Shown here piece by piece: positions 1 through 7,889 of a stretch of 64,000 nucleotides of DNA. The stretch covers positions 30,259-94,258 of the forward strand of contig CAYOQO010000003.1 in assembly GCA_964406135.1 (NCBI GenBank). Direction: 5' to 3'. The DNA is from JACPFN01 sp964406135. Lineage in GTDB: Bacteria; Babelota; Babeliae; Babelales; Chromulinivoraceae. Under the pieces are notes generated by a model that worked only from the letters and a program-made list of their open reading frames with translations, made no database searches and had not been told where the DNA came from. Positions within the stretch are counted from its first letter, which is position 1. Every line of letters begins with the position of its first letter. A program made the position numbers and the translations under genes.

Positions 1-284
1 GACGTCGACCAATGACGAATATGGTATGCGCGAGATGCAAAAATTAATGGCGTGCGATGTAAAAAAGAAAATAATATGGTATAGATCCCAGCCTTTGCAA
101 GGATAAGAGAAGGAGAAATAAAAAATAAACTTATCCACGCAAAGCCATAATATTTCGTCAGTGCAGGAGCAAGCATGGTAGTCCAAGAAAAAGTTGCATG
201 ATATGAACCGATGATCCAATTAAATGGAATCATTTTTGCAAGAAAAATCATGAACAAAATAGGAATATATGAAAGTTTCTGCAT
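1..284 (-). CDS. Partial integral membrane protein (C-terminus beyond left edge)
   Basis: An open frame of about 94 codons runs leftward off the window edge from an ATG at 284. It starts MQKLSYIPILFMIFLAKM and holds two to three hydrophobic stretches with aromatic residues, so an inner-membrane protein is likely. No family is recognised. Around residues 58-66 the protein reads LILAKAGI, which is the translation of a short palindromic repeat (84-107), so the repeat is carried in frame. The frame stays open upstream of 284 (a TTG lies five codons earlier) and no strong ribosome site is visible, so the start is uncertain. It diverges from the HAD gene to its right. Confidence 0.5.
   Translation of the reverse strand, partial: MQKLSYIPILFMIFLAKMIPFNWIIGSYHATFSWTTMLAPALTKYYGFAWISLFFISPSLILAKAGIYTILFSFLHRTPLIFASRAYHIRHWST
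84..107. repeat. Short palindromic repeat, copy 1 (in coding sequence)
   Basis: GATCCCAGCCTTTGCAAGGA is an imperfect palindrome with ATCC/GGAT outer arms. It resembles the copies near 29995 and 38665. It lies in frame inside the membrane protein at the left edge. Confidence 0.6.
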
Positions 285-379
285 AAAACTTTTACTCAAT
301 TTTTTGATACTATATGTTGTAACAACAAGTTTACTTGAATCATACACTATTGTACAGATTGACAAAAAAAGGATTTATC

Positions 380-1036
380 ATGAAATATAAAGCTATAATT
401 TTTGATATGGATGGCACGATCATCAGCACTGATGATGCTTGGGAACAGGCAACAAAACATCTACTTAAAACTAAAGGTTTTTTAAGCGATGAAGAATGTC
501 ACAACATTATGCCCATACTTAAAGGCGCATCATTATATTCAACCTGCAATTTCATAAAAAAAACATTCAACACTTCAGAAACAATTGATGAACTTATCAA
601 AGAAAAACAACGTTTAGCATTTTCAAAATTTAAAAAAGAAGCTCGACTGATTGATGGCTTTGATCGATTTCATAAAAAAATAATTCAGCTTAATTTAAAA
701 ACTGCAATTGCTACAAATTCAAATCAACGATCACTTGATAAAGTAATGCAATACGTACCACTTGATAATTTTTTTAAAGAACACATTTATTCAATTGATA
801 TAATTGGCAAAATACCAAAACCAAATCCCGACATTTATCTTTTTGCCGCAACACAACTTCAAGTTGATCCAAAATTTTGTATCGCAATTGAAGATTCACG
901 CCATGGAATTGCTGCAGCAAAAGCTGCAGGAATGTTTTGTATAGGCATAAACACTGGCAAAGATCGCCAAGCTCTTGCACAAGCTGACTATATTATAGAT
1001 CATTATGATGAGCTCATTATTGAAAATTTATTGTAA
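380..1036 (+). CDS. HAD-superfamily hydrolase (beta-phosphoglucomutase / phosphatase-like)
   Basis: A soluble 218-residue haloacid dehalogenase-type phosphatase or mutase. Motif I is FDMDGT at residues 8-13, with both aspartates (nucleophile and acid/base) present. Motif II is the TNS of ATNSNQ. The motif III lysine lies in KPNPDIY near residue 146, and motif IV is IEDSRHG near 168. A helical cap sits between motifs I and II, as in subfamily I phosphoglycolate phosphatase or beta-phosphoglucomutase enzymes. I chose the ATG at 380 because MKYKAIIFDMDGT is the usual family start and AAGGA lies just upstream; an earlier start at 335 would add a 15-residue tail. The substrate cannot be told. It heads a same-strand run with a symporter and a metal transporter. 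Confidence 0.85.
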   Translation: MKYKAIIFDMDGTIISTDDAWEQATKHLLKTKGFLSDEECHNIMPILKGASLYSTCNFIKKTFNTSETIDELIKEKQRLAFSKFKKEARLIDGFDRFHKKIIQLNLKTAIATNSNQRSLDKVMQYVPLDNFFKEHIYSIDIIGKIPKPNPDIYLFAATQLQVDPKFCIAIEDSRHGIAAAKAAGMFCIGINTGKDRQALAQADYIIDHYDELIIENLL

Positions 1037-1068
1037 ACACCTTAAGCCACAAAACGATGTAAGGATTT

Positions 1069-2457
1069 ATGATTAAAATTAATATCGATCTATTTTATTA
1101 TGTACTTTTCGGCTTAGCTATTTTATATCTTGCAGTTGGAATTTGGTCTGCTCGCTCAGTTCGAACTTTGCAAAATTATTTTTTAGCAAATCAAAATCTT
1201 GGAATCATCAAATTAACTTTTGCTATTGTTGCAAGCCAGCTTGGCAGCGGCATGATTTTAGGTACAGCATATCAAGCATATTTTATTGGGTTCTGGAGTC
1301 TTTTATACACCATGGGACTTAGTTTTGGATTTATTGTTTTAGGGTGTGGTATTGCTGCACGTATGCGATCACTCAACATCGTAACAACTGCAGAAATTTT
1401 TCAAACACATTATAATTCAACAAAACTTCGTATGTTTGCTGCAAGTTTGTCAGTAGTAAGTTTATGGGGAATTTTGGTTGCACAAATGGTAGCATCAAAA
1501 GCACTATTTTCAGGACTTCAAATTTCAGATCCTTACATTTTTATAAGTTGCTGGTTATTTATTATTGTCTACACCATGCTCGGCGGACTTCAATCAATTG
1601 TTCTTGTTGACATGATTCAACTTTTATTTATTACCACAATCTTTGCCATTGCTGGAAAATTTTTAATTCCTGCAAAATTAAGTTTTTATTTAACTCCTGA
1701 AAAACTTGCCTATGTTCAACATCGTTTATTTAACACCAATATCGATCTTTATAGCATCCTGCCGGCACTGTGCATGCCTATTTTATTTTCACTGATATCT
1801 CAAGATATCGGTCAAAAATTTTTTGCTGCCAAATCAAAAATGACCGCAACAATATCTTCGTTTTTAACTGCAATATTTCTTATGATTTTAGTCTGCTTTC
1901 CTCTTTATTTTGGAATTTTAGCACGACTTAAAGCAATCAACATTTCACGCGGAAACCCTTTTGTTTTAGTTCTTGCAAAAATATGTCCTGAATGGATGTT
2001 TATTGTAATCATTTGCGCAATTCTTGCTGCAATCATGGCCACAGCAAGTTCACTTTTATGTGCAATCAATTCCAATATTATTCAAGATTTTACAACTTAT
2101 ATTCACCTGGAACACCATAAACTTTTGTCTGTAAAAATAATTGCACTACTTGTTGGACTCGGTGCCCTTATAACTTCTTTGTTTGCATCAGGAGATATTT
2201 TGTATATTCTAGAACAGAGCTATCGAATTTCTGTTGTTTGTTTATTTATTCCAATTTTTATTGCTTATTTTAGCCAACCAAAAAATTCATTGCCAGCTTG
2301 GCTTTCTATTATTTTTGGGCTATTAGCTTATAATTTTTTAAATTTTACTTCAATTGCAATAACTACTAAGGATCTTGGAGCTCTGATTTGTTCACTTTTT
2401 GGATTCATACTTGGATATGTAATATCACTCTATCAAAAAAAGAATAATCCCTTGTAA
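1069..2457 (+). CDS. Sodium:solute symporter (SSS) family transporter
   Basis: A 462-residue, very hydrophobic protein with about 12-13 predicted membrane helices. The first helix is followed by a short R/N-rich loop and NYFLANQNLG, then helix 2 with SQLGSGMILG. That layout matches the solute:sodium symporter family (PutP/PanF-like), where helices 1 and 2 begin a LeuT-type inverted repeat and the glycine-rich break binds substrate and sodium. The substrate is not evident; metabolite uptake from a host would fit the setting but is inference. AAGGAT precedes the ATG by about six bases. It is 32 bp after the HAD gene and 13 bp before the next gene, so co-transcription is likely. Confidence 0.85.
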   Translation: MIKINIDLFYYVLFGLAILYLAVGIWSARSVRTLQNYFLANQNLGIIKLTFAIVASQLGSGMILGTAYQAYFIGFWSLLYTMGLSFGFIVLGCGIAARMRSLNIVTTAEIFQTHYNSTKLRMFAASLSVVSLWGILVAQMVASKALFSGLQISDPYIFISCWLFIIVYTMLGGLQSIVLVDMIQLLFITTIFAIAGKFLIPAKLSFYLTPEKLAYVQHRLFNTNIDLYSILPALCMPILFSLISQDIGQKFFAAKSKMTATISSFLTAIFLMILVCFPLYFGILARLKAINISRGNPFVLVLAKICPEWMFIVIICAILAAIMATASSLLCAINSNIIQDFTTYIHLEHHKLLSVKIIALLVGLGALITSLFASGDILYILEQSYRISVVCLFIPIFIAYFSQPKNSLPAWLSIIFGLLAYNFLNFTSIAITTKDLGALICSLFGFILGYVISLYQKKNNPL

Positions 2458-2470
2458 CCTGGACCGAACT

Positions 2471-3817
2471 ATGAATGTAAAAAAAATTTTATTTTTAACA
2501 TTTCTGATATTAAGCAATTATGCTCATAGCTTGCAAACTCGTTGGATCACCGTTTTTATTCATGGATCTTTTTCTTTAAGGCCACACTTAACCATTCGAA
2601 ATATTATCAAAATGCTCAATGATACGATTGAAGAATCTGTTTACTATCGATCAACAGAAATTAATCGTCGTGATCCATTTTTTTACAAAAATCAAGCAAT
2701 GTCTGGACTAGGTTTACATAAAATTGATTTACATCATCCTCACAACAATGCTGCAGCTCCAATTCTTGCTGCCTCTTTTGAAGAAATTTCTCAATTTGTT
2801 GGACATGAACCATCAGATCAATATTATACTTTTGGATGGAGCGGACTTGTAAGCAACAAACTTCGATATCTAGAATCTGCATTCTTACATCAAGATTTAG
2901 AAAAATTAATTCAACATACTATAGCCGAAGGATTTGAACCAAAAATTCGATTGATTGGATACAGTCATGGTGGAAATTTAGCATTACAACTCGGCGCACT
3001 TCATACAACAAAGCCAATTTCAAAACAATTTTTTATTGATGAATTATGGCTTTTAGGAACTCCAATTCAAGTTGAAACTGATTATTTAATCAATAGCCCA
3101 ATTTTCAAAAAAATTTATAATTTTTATTCTCGAGCAGATAGTGTTCAAATGCTTGATTTTTTTTCATTTAAAAGATTTTTTTCACGTAAAAAATTCTCAA
3201 AACGCAGTAATTTTAAATTACCTGAAAAACTGTATCAAGTTCGTTTAAAAATTACCGAATATGAACCAATTCGCAATAATTATGAAATTGAACAAGCTCC
3301 ATGCATGGATGATAAAAATTTGAAAAAATACTTTAAAGCAGTCAGTTATGATCCTGGTCATTTTGAACTTTGGTTTATGGGATGGACCATTTTAACTTAT
3401 CGCAAAACATTTCCTTTATACCCATTACCAGTTCTTACATTCCTTCCCATCATTGTACAATATTTTCAAGATCATCCTACAGCACCGCATGACATTGTTG
3501 CTCATTTAAAACCTGCATGCAATATTTTAGAAATAACTCCGTACCATATGAAAAAGAAATCATATCATGACATTTTATCGTTTATGGATCCTATTCTTTT
3601 TCAACACATGCGCTATCATGCTTCAAAATTTGTCCCTGATGATTACAATCTTGAAATGTACAATCAAAAAGTTTACGGCGCTATGGATATTGCAGAACAT
3701 GAATGGAAAGAAATTAAAGAATTGATAAAAAAAGAAAAAAAAGGGCACAATAAAAAAACTAAAATTAATTTACATAAAAATGATTCAAAGTTTAAAGGAC
3801 ATTTAACATCAAATTGA
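2471..3817 (+). CDS. Secreted alpha/beta-hydrolase (lipase-like) protein
   Basis: A 448-residue exported protein with the signal peptide MNVKKILFLTFLILSNYAHS. After it comes a strand ending VFIHGS (an HG oxyanion motif). Near residues 160-166 is LIGYSHGGN, a G-x-S-x-G nucleophile elbow with serine as candidate nucleophile, followed by LWLLGTPI as in lipases and esterases. Candidate acid and histidine partners lie further on (DPGHFELW near 295) but cannot be fixed by eye. The last 40 residues are very lysine-rich. I infer hydrolysis of an ester or lipid in the periplasm or outside the cell. Length and tail are unlike common bacterial lipases. Confidence 0.65.
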   Translation: MNVKKILFLTFLILSNYAHSLQTRWITVFIHGSFSLRPHLTIRNIIKMLNDTIEESVYYRSTEINRRDPFFYKNQAMSGLGLHKIDLHHPHNNAAAPILAASFEEISQFVGHEPSDQYYTFGWSGLVSNKLRYLESAFLHQDLEKLIQHTIAEGFEPKIRLIGYSHGGNLALQLGALHTTKPISKQFFIDELWLLGTPIQVETDYLINSPIFKKIYNFYSRADSVQMLDFFSFKRFFSRKKFSKRSNFKLPEKLYQVRLKITEYEPIRNNYEIEQAPCMDDKNLKKYFKAVSYDPGHFELWFMGWTILTYRKTFPLYPLPVLTFLPIIVQYFQDHPTAPHDIVAHLKPACNILEITPYHMKKKSYHDILSFMDPILFQHMRYHASKFVPDDYNLEMYNQKVYGAMDIAEHEWKEIKELIKKEKKGHNKKTKINLHKNDSKFKGHLTSN

Positions 3818-3865
3818 CCAAGAACTTATCACGTGCTACCTTGATTTCATAACTAATCATTAAAA

Positions 3866-4237
3866 ATGAAAGTTTACAACATGAAATCAAAAATAATCTT
3901 TTTATTTTTAACTACTTTTTTACTTTCTCATGTTTTTTTAACCATCAAACCAGAAAACATGGAAGCTATGACCATCAAAACTCCAAATGCACAAGGAAAA
4001 ATTAAACTTTTTGTGTACAATGGATGCCCTTGGTGCAACAAAGTAATTTCTTATTTAAAACAAATCGGTCAATTAAACAAAATAACTCTTTTGGATCTTT
4101 CAAATCCTTCAAACATGCAAGAATTGAAAAATTTAAACAGTGGCAATACTCAAGCACCTTATTTGCTTGATGAACCAAACGGTATAGGCATGCTTGAAAG
4201 CAGTGATATTATTCATTATTTTTCAAAAAGATTTTAA
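3866..4237 (+). CDS. Exported glutaredoxin/thioredoxin-fold protein with CPWC motif
   Basis: A 123-residue protein with an N-terminal hydrophobic segment (signal peptide or anchor, about residues 7-24). A single glutaredoxin-like fold follows: strand KLFVYNGCPWC with the redox pair C-P-W-C, a helix, LLDLSN, then QAPYLLD, where the cis-proline position of the family is expected, and a C-terminal helix. It probably reduces or isomerises disulfides outside the cytoplasm. Starts at 3866 and 3881 (MKSKIIFL) are both possible; the second gives a more typical signal peptide. It ends eight bases before the metal-binding lipoprotein-like gene, so a shared operon is likely. Confidence 0.75.
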   Translation: MKVYNMKSKIIFLFLTTFLLSHVFLTIKPENMEAMTIKTPNAQGKIKLFVYNGCPWCNKVISYLKQIGQLNKITLLDLSNPSNMQELKNLNSGNTQAPYLLDEPNGIGMLESSDIIHYFSKRF

Positions 4238-4245
4238 AAAAATTA

Positions 4246-5184
4246 ATGTCATTCAAAAAACTTTTTCTTTGCTTAACAACAATCCTGATTTGTTTAATCG
4301 GATTTTATTTCATACTCATACAAAAAGATCTTGTTACTTCAAAAAACAAACCCCTTGTTGTTTGTACTACCACCATCATTGCAGATGCAATTCAAAATAT
4401 TGCAGAAGATACTATTGATTTGCAAATTTTAATGGGGCCTGGTGTTGACCCTCACACTTACAAACCAATTGAACAAAATATTATTACGATCAGTAATGCA
4501 GATATAATTTTTTATAATGGACTTCATTTAGAAGCTCGAATGGCCGATATTTTTGCTCAAATAAAAACACGAAAAAAAACTATTAGCGTTACTGATAACA
4601 TGCCACAAAATAAGTTGATTTATTCTTCAGAATTTAATCACTATCCCGATCCTCATGTTTGGTTTGATCCTGAATTATGGATCTATGCCGTTGAAACAAT
4701 TTGCAAAAATTTACAAAATCTTTTGCCACAATATTTCGATAGATACGAACAAAATAAAAATAATTATATTGAAAAAATTCACCAAACCTATCAAACAACA
4801 CAAGACCTGATGAAAAAAATTCCAGAAAATCAAAGATTTTTAATTACAGGTCATGATGCCTTTTCATATTTTGCACGAGCATATAATTTTAAAGTCATCA
4901 GCTTGCAAGGAATCAGCACCGCAAGTGAAGCAGGAACTTGTGATGTCCAAAATTTAATCAATTTTATTGTACAACACAAAATTAAAACTATTTTTCCAGA
5001 ATCATGCATTCCCAAACGCAATCTTTTAGCTCTTATACAAGGAGCAAAAACTTCGGACTGGAACGTCAAACTTGGCCATGAACTTTTTGCAGATGCTTTA
5101 GGATCAGCTGGCAGCGCACAAGAAAATTACTGCAAAATGCTTACGTACAATGTTGAAAAGATTGTACAAGGACTTACTTTATAA
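4246..5184 (+). CDS. troA: Metal ABC transporter substrate-binding protein (TroA/ZnuA family)
   Basis: A 312-residue periplasmic binding protein of the cluster A-I type. It has an N-terminal signal or anchor helix, then two lobes. The four metal ligands of the family can be placed: H70 in DPHTY, H137 in DPHVWFDP, H203 in TGHDAF and D283 in ADALG. Order and spacing match TroA-type proteins (His, His, His, Asp). The long histidine-rich loop of ZnuA zinc chaperones is absent, which leans towards a TroA/YtgA-like manganese, iron or zinc binder, but the metal cannot be assigned from sequence. It is followed by its ATPase and two permeases, a full transporter in one operon. Confidence 0.9.
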   Translation: MSFKKLFLCLTTILICLIGFYFILIQKDLVTSKNKPLVVCTTTIIADAIQNIAEDTIDLQILMGPGVDPHTYKPIEQNIITISNADIIFYNGLHLEARMADIFAQIKTRKKTISVTDNMPQNKLIYSSEFNHYPDPHVWFDPELWIYAVETICKNLQNLLPQYFDRYEQNKNNYIEKIHQTYQTTQDLMKKIPENQRFLITGHDAFSYFARAYNFKVISLQGISTASEAGTCDVQNLINFIVQHKIKTIFPESCIPKRNLLALIQGAKTSDWNVKLGHELFADALGSAGSAQENYCKMLTYNVEKIVQGLTL

Positions 5185-5231
5185 AAAGTGTTATACTTAA
5201 AAGTGTAAAATTTTACCTAACATAAACTTGC

Positions 5232-5966
5232 ATGTTAAAAATATCAAAATCCATCATTACTGTTAAAGATTTAACGGTAGTTTATCATGAAAAACCAGTT
5301 ATTTGGGATCTCGATTTACAAATTCCTCAAGGTAGCATGTGCTGCATTGTAGGCCCAAATGGCAGCGGCAAAACCACGCTTTTAAAATCAATTTTAGGAA
5401 TCATTAAACCGATCACCGGCAGTATAAAAATTTTTGACAAACCATTTCATAAATCACAACATAAAATTGCCTATGTCCCACAAAAAAATTCTGTTGATTG
5501 GACATTTCCGGTTTCAGTTCATGATGTGATTATGATGGGACGCTATGGCGCTCTTTCATGGTGGCAACGACCAACAAAAAAAGATTTTGAAATTGTTGCT
5601 TGGGCCTTAGATCAGGTTTTAATGTCACCTTTTAAAAATCGACAAATTAGTCAACTTTCAGGCGGACAGCAACAACGTGTTTTTTTAGCACGAGCTCTTG
5701 CACAACAAACTGATATTTTTATGCTTGATGAACCATTTGCAGGAATTGATATGATCACTGAACAATTAATTTTAAAACTACTGCAAAAACTTCAAAGCCA
5801 AGGAAAAACAATCATTGTTGTACATCATGATTTGACAACAGTTCAACAATATTTTGATTGGACTTTTCTCATGAATATAAAACATATTGCATGTGGTCCG
5901 ACCGCAGAAATTTTAACGCAATTCAATATTGCAAAAACATTTAAAGTGACTCATGATTCAATTTGA
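5232..5966 (+). CDS. troB: Metal ABC transporter ATP-binding protein (TroB/ZnuC family)
   Basis: A 244-residue ABC ATPase that powers uptake of the metal delivered by the preceding binding protein. Walker A is GPNGSGKTT (about residues 41-49), the Q-loop lies in VPQKN, the ABC signature is LSGGQQQR (about 142-149), Walker B is IFMLDEP and the switch histidine lies in VVHHD. Length is normal for the family. Its last 14 bases overlap the first permease gene, which points to translational coupling. The 47-base gap before it holds a TATACT hexamer but no convincing -35, so a separate promoter is not supported. Confidence 0.92.
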   Translation: MLKISKSIITVKDLTVVYHEKPVIWDLDLQIPQGSMCCIVGPNGSGKTTLLKSILGIIKPITGSIKIFDKPFHKSQHKIAYVPQKNSVDWTFPVSVHDVIMMGRYGALSWWQRPTKKDFEIVAWALDQVLMSPFKNRQISQLSGGQQQRVFLARALAQQTDIFMLDEPFAGIDMITEQLILKLLQKLQSQGKTIIVVHHDLTTVQQYFDWTFLMNIKHIACGPTAEILTQFNIAKTFKVTHDSI

Positions 5967-7047
5967 TCAAACATTATTTTTTATTCTGCTGACTACCGGA
6001 ATTTTAGGAATCAATGCCGGAATTTTAGGAACTTTTTTAGTATTTTCAAAAAAAAGTTTATTTGGTGACACCATTGCACATGCAACACTGCCAGGACTGA
6101 CTGCAATATTTTTTTTAACCCTCAACAAAAATCCAATTGTTCTTATCATTGCTGCTACAGGTTCTGCACTTTTTGCAACATGGTGCATCAATCAACTTGA
6201 ACAAAAAACTGAACTTAAAAAAGATACCATTCTTGGAATCATACTTGCAACATCATTTGGAATTGGGACAGTTTTTTTAAGCAAAATTCAAACAATTCCT
6301 GATGCCCATCAAGCAGGACTTACCAAATATTTACTGGGCAATGCATCAACTCTGTTGCATCAAGATTTACTATTGATCACATGCATCACACTCATTTCCT
6401 TACTCTATATTTTTACGGTATTTCAACACTTCAAAATTATACTGTTTGATGCTGAATTTGCAGCAACTACCAATATTACAACAGATGCAATTTCTTCCAG
6501 CATATTACTCCTGACAACATTGACCATTGTTATTGGTCTTCAAACTGTTGGCGTAATTTTAATCAGTGCATTGTTAATTGCACCTGCAAGTGCCGCACGA
6601 CAATGGAGTCATAATTTTACAACAGTGCTCAAACTTGCAGCTTTTTTTGGAATGATTTCAACAACAATCGGAACTTTAATCAGCAGCAGCATGCTGCATC
6701 TACCCACAGGACCAACCATTGTGATTGTTGCAACATTGATAACTTTTTTTTCAATACTTTTTGCACCACAAGGAACTGTAATTGTTTGGTGGAAAAAGCA
6801 AAAAGAAACTGCAAAAATGGATGAACAAGCAATGCTTAAAAATTTTTTATTATTTAATGAAGGCCTCAATAACCCATTTCATGCCCATGATTTAAAAACT
6901 TTACAGGCTGTTGGCAAAAAAAGTACCAATAAAATTATTGCAAGGTTAGCAGATCAAAATTTAATTGTATCGCCCCAGAAAAATTTCTGGCAGCTGACAG
7001 AAAAAGGATTACAACAATTGCAAAAACATTATGTTGATAAATCATGA
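5953..7047 (+). CDS. troC: Metal ABC permease fused to a C-terminal winged-helix DNA-binding domain
   Basis: A 364-residue protein in two parts. Residues 1 to about 275 form a cluster-9 ABC permease (ZnuB/TroC type) with eight or so membrane helices and the conserved GDTIAHATLPG loop. After a basic linker, residues about 285-364 look like a winged helix-turn-helix: DLKTLQAVGKKSTNKIIARL as the helix-turn-helix and an FWQLTEKGLQQL wing and helix. This arrangement recalls YtgC-YtgR of Chlamydia, where the permease carries a DtxR-type repressor that is cleaved off. Here the extra part is only about 80 residues and shows no metal-binding or dimerisation domain. It overlaps the ATPase gene by 14 bp and the next permease by 4 bp (ATGA). 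Confidence 0.85.
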   Translation: MIQFDQTLFFILLTTGILGINAGILGTFLVFSKKSLFGDTIAHATLPGLTAIFFLTLNKNPIVLIIAATGSALFATWCINQLEQKTELKKDTILGIILATSFGIGTVFLSKIQTIPDAHQAGLTKYLLGNASTLLHQDLLLITCITLISLLYIFTVFQHFKIILFDAEFAATTNITTDAISSSILLLTTLTIVIGLQTVGVILISALLIAPASAARQWSHNFTTVLKLAAFFGMISTTIGTLISSSMLHLPTGPTIVIVATLITFFSILFAPQGTVIVWWKKQKETAKMDEQAMLKNFLLFNEGLNNPFHAHDLKTLQAVGKKSTNKIIARLADQNLIVSPQKNFWQLTEKGLQQLQKHYVDKS

Positions 7048-7889
7048 ATTTTATCTATCTACAACTTTTAATCACAGCACTACTTACTGCTGCATCTTGT
7101 GCACTCCCAGGAACATTTTTAGTTTTACGCGGTACAAGCTTTATGAGTGATGCACTTGGTCATGCAGTTTTGCTTGGGATTGTCCTATCTTTTTTTATCA
7201 TTCAGCAGCTTCATCACCCTTTCATGTTTATTGGTGCAACATTCATTGGCTTGGCAACAGTTGCCATCATTGAAATGCTGATTAAAACAAAACGAATACA
7301 TCATGATGCAACCATTGGTCTCATATTTCCACTTCTTTTTTCCATTGCAGTTATTTTAATCAATATTTTTGCAAGCTCAGTACATTTAGATATTGATGCA
7401 GTACTGTTAGGTGAACTTACATTCACACCACTCAAACAAATTAACTTTGCAGGTATTGATTGCGGATCATATGCTATGTGGATCATGGGTGCAATTTTGA
7501 TTGCAAATATCATCACAATTGTTGCCAATTTTAAAGCATTCGCATTAGCAACCTTTGATCAAAATTTTGCAACAATTATCAATTTTAAGCCACATGCAAT
7601 TCATTATGTCATCATGATGATGACCTGTTGGACCATTGTTGGAGCTTTTGAATGTGCTGGAGCAATTTTAGTTGTAGCATTTATGATCACAGCACCAGCA
7701 ACAGCACAACTGATTAGTCGTCGATTAACGCACATGCTTATCATGGGTGTTTTATTTGGAATGATTGGCGCTGTTAGCGGCTGCATCATGGCTCATATTT
7801 TTAATGTTTCCATCGCAGGATCAATTGCAACAATGAATGGAATTTGGTTCTTGCTTGTCTATATTTTACGTAAAAAAATCACTTGGTAA
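7044..7889 (+). CDS. troD: Metal ABC transporter second permease (TroD/ZnuB family)
   Basis: A 281-residue permease of the same cluster-9 family as the preceding one, without the DNA-binding extension. Eight or more hydrophobic helices are visible, with the family motif FMSDALGHAVLLG near residues 32-44. Two different permeases beside one binding protein and one ATPase is the layout of troABCD and ytgABCD rather than of znuABC, which uses one. The start overlaps the stop of troC (ATGA). The 3' end overlaps the convergent phosphatase gene by 11 bp, so no terminator fits between them. Confidence 0.9.
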   Translation: MNFIYLQLLITALLTAASCALPGTFLVLRGTSFMSDALGHAVLLGIVLSFFIIQQLHHPFMFIGATFIGLATVAIIEMLIKTKRIHHDATIGLIFPLLFSIAVILINIFASSVHLDIDAVLLGELTFTPLKQINFAGIDCGSYAMWIMGAILIANIITIVANFKAFALATFDQNFATIINFKPHAIHYVIMMMTCWTIVGAFECAGAILVVAFMITAPATAQLISRRLTHMLIMGVLFGMIGAVSGCIMAHIFNVSIAGSIATMNGIWFLLVYILRKKITW

